DNA of 64,000 nt from Chamaecyparis obtusa (taxonomy: Eukaryota; Streptophyta; Pinopsida; Cupressales; Cupressaceae), in contig BSBK01000524.1 in NCBI GenBank assembly GCA_027943335.1, forward strand, positions 1,339,001 through 1,403,000. The letters are read 5' to 3'. Position 1 is the stretch's first letter. Each line of letters opens with the position of its first letter. Made by a program: the position numbers and the translations under genes. Below the pieces are notes generated by a model, which ran no database searches, was not told the origin of the DNA, and saw nothing but the letters and a program-made list of their open reading frames with translations. Shown here one piece after another: positions 56,569 to 64,000 of the stretch.

Positions 56569-57247
56569 TAACGCAAAGAATAGAAACAAAGAAGGGCCAA
56601 AGGCACACCCTAACTAGATCCACCTTGCAGAACAACATGTGAAATCAACAAACACAACAGTGAGAGAGAGAATGCAGATGCTTTCATATATTATCTTCAA
56701 ATTGATTCATACATGTCGGGCTGTAAGGCCTTCCCATTTTAGGCCAAATATTACAATCAAGTACAGAAGTCCTCCAACATGTGAGGATCTGTCAACAATC
56801 TCTAATTTTCTATCCTCTATCTTCTATCTCCAAAAACTTTCTTCCTAAACTCTAACCAAACAACTACATTTATACAAGAGGCTACCAAGCCAAGTCGGCC
56901 TTCGGATCCACAATCAATGGAAGGAACAGCCAGATCTAGGTCCACACGCTTCCCAATGATGGATACCAACATTAAATCCATGACCCAAATTAAATGCACA
57001 AGTCGGCCTCAACAGAAATCTAAAACAAACAACTTGGTAAGCAAGGAAAGTCGAGCATCAGAGAAGCATCATCGAGCACTAGGGAATTAACCAAGCGCCA
57101 GAGAGATAACTAACCAACTCGGTCAACAAAGGAAACCAAGCAACACCGAACTAGCTTGGTCAAAGCACGAACCAAGCAACACATAAAAACTTCAAATATG
57201 TTTTTGGTGACACAGGATTGCCAATGACCCGAGATGCTCTTGCATCA
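56569..57247 (-). repeat. 5' LTR of element E (right)
   Basis: On the + strand it starts TAACGCAAAG (TG changed to TA) and ends CTCTTGCATCA. Confidence 0.92.
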
Positions 57248-57252
57248 ACTAG

Positions 57253-59366
57253 ACATAGTCGATGTACTTAGAATAGAAATGAGACAGGCTACCCCATGGG
57301 ATTATTTTCCCTAGATCCAATGGGACAAGTGTTTCTAGAATTTTTATAGGATCAATGATGCCTTTGTATATAATAGAGTTAAGGTGCTGCCTGGGGGTGT
57401 GGGTTTTAGGTTGTCTTAGAAGGAAATGGCCATGATCAACCCTTGGGAATGTTATTTCATCTAATTTTTATATTTCACCTACATTCACATCATCGGGTTC
57501 ACAAGGAACCCATTTTTGTTGCTGAAGCACTGCAAAGAAAAAAATATTTTGTTATAGTTTTTCTAGGAGATTCTAGAGGTGCACGCCCTATTGGAGACAA
57601 AGAAGATTGCCTCAGCTTCTTTCCCCATCATCTGTAGGAAGTACACTTTCTCCCTCGCCATCTCTAGAGAAGTAGAAAATGAATTAAATAGTTTTGACTT
57701 AGCCAAATTTTCACTCGGGCATCACAATTATGATCCATGTGGTTGCCTCAAGAAAGAGATTCCCCGGGGGCCTCATTCCCATGAGCCACACTTATAGGAT
57801 TTTTGGGAGGATTTCCATGATGATTTTGACATCCAAAACAAGAAATATGTAAGAATGTCAAAGGGTATGATGGAGCATCTTGTCCTCGATCATTCCCATA
57901 GATATTTTCAGACAATGAGTCCCTTGAAGACCCTGAGTATAAAGAAGATGGAATTGATAAGTTAGGTCTCCCTCTGGTAGATTGAGACACTCTGGAAATT
58001 TTGAGCATTGAGGCCATAACTAGGATAATAATCTCGTGAAGCCACACTTATTTTGAAGGGATTTGTCCAAATAGCATCCACCTTGAAACAAATCCGAAGG
58101 GGGAAACCATTTCCAGACCCTAGATAAAAGGGCAAGCCAAAGCCGACAAGAAGAAGAAAGTTGACGAGTCATCCCAACAATCTAGCCCAATACCTGAGCC
58201 TCTAATGAGGCAATTATTTGAGCAGTTAGAGAGGTCTCAAAAGTTAAAGGAAGTAGAAAAATCTGATGTGTCTTTTAGCCTTGGTGCCATCCTTGTAGGC
58301 TTCCAAACTTTAGATTCCCCAACACCCTTCATGGTTGCCCCATTTGGTTTTCCATTTGTTGAGGTAGAAGATGAAGCAAAAATAGAAGCTTTTTGGGTAC
58401 CCCTTGAAATGAGGAAGAAATAAAAAGAATGTAGACCTTCTCCAGATCTGAGCCCAGAACTTGATAAAGACGTCAAGGTCCATAATATTGTTTCTACCCC
58501 CTCCTCGAGACAAATAACGTTCCAAAAGATCCACTAGAAATTTCACAAAAAATTGTCGATGACTTCTTCCATGTCGATGAATAGGGAGGTCTGCACCATG
58601 TGGAAAAACATGAGAGAATGATTGAAGTAGTCCAAGAACCAAATGCAGATATTCAATAGGATGATGAAGAAATTGAATAAGTGTGAAACTGCACTCAAGA
58701 ACTGGTAGAGGAGCTCTAATGAAAAGAAGAAGAAAGGATTGTTGAGGATACTCACCTCTTAGCTGAAGAAACTATCAAGAAACAAAGACAAAAGGAAACC
58801 ATAAGGATGGAAAAGGAAGAAAGAAATAAGATATAAGAAGTTAATAAAAATGAAGAAGATGCAAGGAGGGAGGAACAATCAGTGGCAGCTGAGGACACCA
58901 GACCTTTGGGAACTATGGTACCCTTAGTAGCTGCCTCTCCATATAAAGTAGGGATTCAAGGAACATTGCCCATTGATATAGATGAAGCAAAGGCCCCTTG
59001 AGAATTGTAGAAAGAGGAAGTTTGCATTTAACAGAATGCTCTGGCCACTCCACCTATAGAAGATACCCCTTAAGACAATGTAGGATAAGGAGAAAATATA
59101 GAGAATAATCCCGATGATAATGTTGAAGACCTGACCACAAAGGGACCGGAGAAAATGCTCACAGAAAATCCCATCATCCCAGAAATAATAACAGGTGATG
59201 CCTAAGCCCCACTCCAGTGGCTAGTTGAATCTCAAAGGAGGAAAGTAATTCTAGACACAATTTCTCCTCTTTCACTAGTGGAAATGTTGGCAGAACAATG
59301 GGTGCGTAAAAGGTCGAAGAAGGCTCATACCCTCCATACAATTTGGAGGGGTCCAGATGGAGATAT
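57253..59366 (+). pseudogene. Decayed unidentified + strand coding region
   Basis: Readable stretches change frame and have stops. They include FSDNESLEDPEYKEDGIDKL at about 57,910, PLMRQLFEQLERSQKLKEVE with VSFSLGAILVGFQTL (open from 58,205 to 58,423), PDLSPELDKDVKVHNIV at about 58,443, and KKLNKCETALKNW. Near 58,860-59,340 come EDARREEQSVAAEDTRPLGT, PLQWLVESQRRKVILDTISP and LVEMLAEQWVRKRSKKAH. It is Lys/Glu-rich and largely helical. I do not recognise the family; it resembles the accessory frames of non-autonomous plant retroelements. It ends where the LTR of F starts. Confidence 0.45.
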
Positions 59367-59996
59367 TTATGCAAGAGGATCTTGGGTTCTTGGAAATCTC
59401 ATGTCACCAAAAATAAGTTAGAGTTGTTATATATGCTCGGTAGCTTCTTTGGAGTTCTGGGTGATGTATTATTGTTTCCATTGACAAGGCTTAGTTGCTA
59501 CTCGGTTCCTTCGTTCACCGATTTAATTACCTGTTGCTCAGTAATCTTTCTCATTGAGTGGTTTATTTTGGATTTTTGTTGAGGTTAACTTATGCATTTA
59601 ATTTTGGTTGTGGAGTTAATGGTTACATTGATCATTGGGAAGTGTGTTGACCTAGATCTGGTTTTTTTAGGCTGACTTATTTTGGTAGCCTCTTGTATAA
59701 ATAAAGTAGTGTGTTGTAGTAGTAGGATCAGTTTTTATGAGTGATTAGAGATAGAACAAAGGATCTAAAAGTTAAATCCTCACATGTTGGAGGATTGTGG
59801 TAATTGAATTCTGATTATATTTGGTCGTAACCAGGAAGGCCTTACAGCCTGACATTTATGAGGTTATTGATGAATAATATATAAAGACTACATTATCTCT
59901 CTCCTTGCTTGTGTTATTTCTTTCATGTGATGTTTCTATAAGGAGATTGGTGATTTGGGTGTGCCTTTGGCCCCTCATCCCAGTTCTCTTGCATCA
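59367..59996 (+). repeat. 5' LTR of element F
   Basis: About 630 bp, beginning near TTATGCAAGAGGATCTTGGG and ending TCTTGCATCA. It aligns with the LTRs of D and E in reverse orientation. Its left end is decayed, so the start is accurate only to a few bases. Confidence 0.82.
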
Positions 59997-59998
59997 GG

Positions 59999-60010
59999 TG
60001 GTATCAGAGT
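59999..60010 (+). other. Primer binding site of element F
   Basis: TGGTATCAGAGT lies two bases after the LTR and differs by one base from the D and E sites. Confidence 0.88.
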
Positions 60011-60134
60011 AAGGTTGAGATCTGGATCTGAATTTGTGAGTTTTAGGTCAAGGGTTCCTTCTTGTAAACCCTAGTTGATATTTGTTATGGGGTGGGAAAT
60101 TGTGATCTGACCTACAATTGCAGAGGGTTTCAAG

Positions 60135-60152
60135 ATGGTTCGTGGGAGGTGA
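60135..60152 (+). promoter_or_regulatory. Five-codon upstream frame before gag of element F
   Basis: ATG GTT CGT GGG AGG TGA. Copies D (11,927-11,944) and E (56,414-56,431) have the same ATG-GTN-NNN-GGG-AGG-TGA arrangement, directly before the gag frame. It may be a short upstream frame, or a shared ancient stop near the gag start. Confidence 0.5.
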
Positions 60153-61130
60153 GATGCAAATCCAGGCTTGACAGACATGCTAAGATAGATTGCGGCTAGG
60201 TTAGAAGCTATTGAGACAGCTCAGCGTTGAGGAAGACATCTTGAGGATGTTAGTGATGAAGAAGTTAAAGATGAACAAGATGAAGCAGAACCTGCACCTG
60301 TGATGGATCAAGGTGAAGAAAGAATTTTGAAGGCATTGACAAATTTGAAGTCTACACCACATTTCAATCCTCCTGAATACAATGGAAGACTGGATTCAGA
60401 TGAGCTGATGGATTGGATAACTGAGATGGAAAAGTATTTTGAATATGAAAGTGTCCCGAGGGAAAAGAAGGTAAAAAATGGAAGTACAAAACTGAAAAGT
60501 CATGCATCCTTATGGTGGGAGCATCTAAAATTGGACAGAAAGATGAAAGGAAAAGATAAAATCAAGGTATGGAATAAGAAGGTGAATAAATTGAAAGGCA
60601 AGTTCTTACCCTGTGATTATCAAATTAACCTAGTTTGGCGAATGCAAATTTTGATGTAGAAAGATAGCTTAGTAAAGGACTATATCAAGGAATTATATAG
60701 AATAGACATCAGATCTAGACATGTTGAGGATGAAGTGGAAAGAATTGCTAGGTACATGAATGGGTTAAGAATTTCTATTCAAGAGGAGATCAGTTTGGCT
60801 AAGTTGGAGAGTATTGAGGAAGCTTATTAGTTTGCCTTGAAATCCGAGGAGAAATTGAATAAGAGACATGAAAAAAGACAATGACGAAGAGGTGGTAGAT
60901 TCCCTAGAGGAAGAGGTAGATCTTATGGTGAAAACAATAGATCTGATCAAGACAAAACAATTATTAATAAAGGCAAGACCGATTGGAAAAGTGAAAGTTC
61001 TTCTAGAGGAAGAGGCAATAACTACTGAGGTAGTTATAATAGAGGTGGATTTCAAAGAACTTGTTACAATTGTGGAGAAGGACATAGGTCATTTGAATGT
61101 ATACATGAAAGTAAGGTCGATAAAGTAGAA
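60153..61130 (+). pseudogene. Gag of element F
   Basis: After DANPGLTDM the reading has stops at about 60,186 and 60,228. It is then open at 60,300-60,659: KSTPHFNPPEYNGRLDSDEL, MDWITEMEKYFEYESV, HASLWWEHLKLD and GKFLPCDYQINLVWRM. Further on come YIKELYRIDIRSRHVEDEVE, GRFPRGRGRSYGENN and the knuckle CYNCGEGHRSFEC, which is one residue short, as in D. Stops replace Gln or Arg codons at several places. Confidence 0.87.
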
Positions 61131-61269
61131 ATAACTTGGTGCAAGAAGACTCGTCGAATGAACCAAAAAAGGAAAAGAACTTGATGGTTAGAAGAGCACT
61201 ATGGAGTGAAAGTAATAAGGAAGATCTGATAAGGAAAAGTTTGTTCAAGACCAGATGCAAAGTTGTTGA

Positions 61270-61590
61270 TGAGGTGTAGAAGGTAATCATTGACGGTGGA
61301 AGCTCAAAGAATTTGGCATATGAGGAAATGGTTGCAAATTTGCACTTTGAAAGATTAAAACACCCGAAGCCTTATCACATTTCATGGATTAAGGATGAGC
61401 CTACACTATTGGTAAGTGAATAATGTTATGTGAATTTGAAAATTGGAAAGTATTATGATAAAGTGTTATGTGATATCATGTCTATAGATTATTGTCATAT
61501 TCTATTGGGTAGACCTTAGAAATGTGATAGACATGCTATATATGATCGAAGATTGCATAAATATACTATTTGGGCTGATAGGAGATGACA
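61270..61590 (+). pseudogene. Aspartic protease of element F
   Basis: KVIIDGGSSKNLAYEEMV carries the active site as D-G-G where E has D-S-G. Then come KPYHISWIKDEPTLLVSE with a stop at about 61,421, NLKIGKYYDKVLCDIM and CHILLGRP with a TAG where E has Trp. Confidence 0.8.
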
Positions 61591-61594
61591 AATC

Positions 61595-62464
61595 ATGTTG
61601 CCTTTGATTGAAGAATCTGTTGGTAATGTTTGTACATCTGTGAAAGTTTGTTTGATAGAAGGAAGAAAGTTTGTTAAGGATTTGAAGAACAATGATGTAT
61701 GTTTTGTTGTGATTCCTAACAAACCGAGTGATAAAATAGTGGATAACATCCCTGAAGAGATTGATAAGATACTCACCAAGTACAAAGAGATCATTTCTGA
61801 TAATGTACCTAATGGTTTACCATCGAAGAGAAGCATTGATCGTTGTATAGATCTGATTTCTAGAGCTAGTTTACCAAATAAAGTACCACATCGGTTAACA
61901 CCTACTGAGAATCAAGAACTTAACCAAAAAATCCAAGAATTGTAGACAATTTTGATCCGAGAAAGTTTGAGTCTGTGTGCAGTACCAGTTGTATTGGCAC
62001 CTAAGAAGAAAAAAGACTGGAAAATGTGTACTAATTCTAGAGCAATCAACAAGATAATAGTGAAATATAGGTTTCCTATACCAAGAATAGATGACATAAT
62101 GGATGGCTTGATTGGAATAAAGTATTTTACCAAAATTGATTTGAAAAGTGGATATCATCAGATAAGAATCAGAAAAGGTGATGAATGGAAGACTTATTTC
62201 AAGACAAAATAAGGTTTGTATGACTGGTTGGTTATGCCTTTTGGTTTAACTAATGCACCGAGTACTTTTATGAGATTGATTAATGAAGTTTTGAATAAAT
62301 TATTGGGTAAATTTGTGATTGTATACCTAGATGACATTTTGATATTGAGTAAGACTAGAGAAGAGCATTTGTTGCACATTAAACATGTATTGCAGAGATT
62401 GAAAGAAGAAAAGTTGTTGATTAATTTGAAAAAGTGTTGCTTCATGAAATAAGAGATTGTATAT
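61595..62464 (+). pseudogene. Reverse transcriptase of element F
   Basis: MLPLIEESVGNVCTSVKV opens the frame, and a stop after QEL lies at about 61,943. [26 protein letters not shown] and [16 protein letters not shown] follow, then a TAA at about 62,211 where D has GAA (Glu). [20 protein letters not shown] and [15 protein letters not shown] hold the intact YLDD. A TAA at about 62,450 precedes EIVYLEFVIS. Confidence 0.88.
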
Positions 62465-62983
62465 TTGGAATTTGTGATTTCGGCTGATGGTTTGAAAATG
62501 GATCCTAAGAAGGTTGAAGATATATTGAATTGGCCTACACCTAAAAATGCTAGTGAGGTAAGATCATTTCATGGTTTAGCAAGTTTTTACCGAAAGTTCA
62601 TCAGAATTTTTAATTCAATTTGTAATGCTATGATTAAGACTATGAGAGGAGATAAAAGAGAATTTAAGTGGACACACGGAGCTAATAAAAGTTTTGAGAC
62701 TTTGAAGCAGAAGGTTGTTGAATTGCCTATGGTAGCTTTACCTGATTTCAATAAGGTATTTCAAGTTGAATGTGATGCAAGTGGTAGTGCAATAGGAGTT
62801 GTGTTGAGTCAAGAAGGTAAACCTATTGCTTTCTTTAGTGAGAAATTGAATGATGCAAAAAGGAAATATTTTGTGTATGATCAAGAGTTCTATGCTATTG
62901 TCAAGCCCTAAAGAAATGGAGACATTATTTGATACCAAGTGAATTTATGTTGTATACTGATCATAAGGCTTTACAGTACTTGG
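62465..62983 (+). pseudogene. RNase H (partial) of element F
   Basis: Open from 62,465 to 62,911: [56 protein letters not shown] and YDQEFYAIV. A 1-bp change near 62,900 then shifts the frame. [20 protein letters not shown] continues in the next frame until the K junction. Confidence 0.87.
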
Positions 62984-64000
62984 TGTATACACCTAAAAAA
63001 GGCTTCATTAATTAATTAAATATTTATTATTTAATTACTATTGACTTGATAAATTAATTAAATATTTATTATTTAATTAATAATTAGTCCTCTATTTATT
63101 AAATAAATTATTCAATTTATTTAGTGAATTCACTATAGTCTATTCTTCTATCCTAAGTCTTCCAATTAGTCTTATTAAAGTGATTTAATTAAATACACAA
63201 TCACCTAAATATGACTAAGTTTCCTAGTCCACCTCACCTACCTAGTCACCTGACACATCACTTTGGCTAAGATAAATAATTATTATTAATTATTTATTTA
63301 CAATTATCCTCACCCACACATGTCCTATTCTCAAGAGTTATGTGGCCTCAGAAGACTTAGTCTCATGACCACATGTCCTCTCAACAACTAAGTCAAGAGA
63401 CATGCCCTATTCCTAAGGGGCTTCTCAAGCCACCTCTAAGGGTCAAAGGTGACTCATGGGACACTTGTGTAAAGAGTCCTTGTGAGGAAAAGGTCTCCCC
63501 CTCTTTCTCTCTTTGGTCTTTGTGAGACACTTGACATGTGTCTTTCTCTTCCACCTTCTTCTCCTCCATGTCAATGTGAGAGGAACATCATCCCTATTCT
63601 TCCTCTCACATTCCAACTACATCCCCCTTTCTCTCAACTCCTTCAACCAAGTCAATCCTAGCCCTAGGATCTTCCACCTTTCATTCTCAACCGTAGGATT
63701 GCATCACCTAGGCCTAGATCCTCCAAAACTCTATAAAAGGAGCCACATTTCCCATTTGAGAGCTAATAGGTATTTTTTTGATAATAAGAATTCAAGCAAT
63801 CAAGCATCCATACTAACACCATTTCATTTCATTTGCATTCCATCCATTAGTTTGCATAAGCTATTGTGCACTCATTTCATTCAATCTCCACACTTTGGTA
63901 GCATCTTGGGAGAAGGCTTCATTTGGAAATCTGAGAGCTCAACATCTTCAAGAAATCAAAGCTAGGAGGACAATGGAGACAAGCTGCATGGTAGGTGAAG
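62984..64000 (+). mobile_element. LTR of element K, runs off the window
   Basis: It begins TGTATACACCTAAAAAAGGC directly at the break in RNase H of F. It has an AT-rich head with the repeat TTAATTAAATATTTATTATT at about 63,013 and 63,057. A TATA box at 63,732-63,738 supports an LTR read on the + strand. The 5-mer CTTGG (62,979-62,983) would be the left target duplication, but the right end is outside the window. Confidence 0.65.
63731..63740 (+). promoter_or_regulatory. TATA box in LTR of element K
   Basis: CTATAAAAGG is followed by GAGCCACATTTCCC. It sits about 750 bp into the LTR, as expected for a U3 promoter. Confidence 0.55.

Larger units (their letters stand above)
51491..57247 (-). 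mobile_element. Element E: full-length Ty3/gypsy chromovirus
   Basis: LTRs lie at 51,491-52,167 (677 bp) and 56,569-57,247 (679 bp), with a perfect 5-bp duplication ACTAG at 51,486-51,490 and 57,248-57,252. The PBS and domain order match element D. It is a sister copy of A, D and F. A deletion of about 200 bp in gag, frameshifts and many stops make it inactive. Confidence 0.93.
59367..62983 (+). mobile_element. Element F: Ty3/gypsy chromovirus, 3' part cut off by element K
   Basis: The 5' LTR, PBS, gag, protease, RT and the start of RNase H are in order on the + strand. The sequence breaks at 62,983 inside ALQYL of RNase H, where LTR K begins. The rest must lie beyond the window. It is a sister copy of A, D and E. 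Confidence 0.88.

Noticed and set aside
63513..63965. 150-codon open frame on the + strand.
   Set aside because: It lies wholly in the LTR of K, across its TATA box, with no recognisable motif.

Overview
This window is plant nuclear DNA made almost entirely of old, nested transposable elements. I found no intact host gene, no rRNA or tRNA gene and no CRISPR array. The plant assignment rests on Ty3/gypsy chromoviruses with initiator-Met tRNA primer sites, a Tat-type gypsy element with a second RNase H, a CACTA (En/Spm-type) DNA transposon, a plant mobile domain (PMD) gene and a fragment of a plant receptor-like kinase. Deep nesting and decayed but still alignable LTR pairs suggest a large, slowly purged genome. 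A gymnosperm would fit, but that is only an inference.

Layout of the left two thirds (1-44,998). A chromovirus A on the + strand begins before the window and is the outermost element seen. Its integrase zinc finger is split at 835/836 by a CACTA transposon B (836-18,523; 3-bp duplication ATA). B carries a captured receptor-kinase fragment and a many-exon gene with a SET-like exon and an En/Spm (Transposase_24-like) segment. One exon of that gene is split by a full-length chromovirus D (6,789-12,760, - strand; duplication TAAAG). The 3' LTR of A (19,794-20,224 plus 44,752-44,998) is split by a Tat-type element C (20,225-44,746, - strand; duplication GATAG). C contains gag, protease, RT, two RNase H domains, integrase and an antisense PMD gene that still has an intron. 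C is in turn hit by G (34,737-41,372, + strand; duplication CACTT), an LTR element with gag but no visible pol, and its own right LTR holds a solo LTR H of the same family in opposite orientation.

Right third (45,000-64,000). A divergent solo LTR I (45,093-45,996) is followed by unassigned sequence and a decayed + strand reading frame. Next is a 5'-truncated Ty1/copia element J (47,917 to about 51,395, - strand). A full-length chromovirus E follows (51,491-57,247, - strand; duplication ACTAG), then a second decayed + strand coding stretch. A chromovirus F (59,367-62,983, + strand) is cut inside RNase H by the LTR of a last element K that runs off the window.

A, D, E and F belong to one chromovirus family, so they can be compared codon by codon. 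Many of their stop codons lie where a sister copy has CAG or CGA, the pattern expected from deamination of methylated cytosine. None of the elements looks able to move by itself. The most unusual items are the CACTA element with its captured kinase and SET-like exons, the antisense PMD gene in C, and the pol-less element G.
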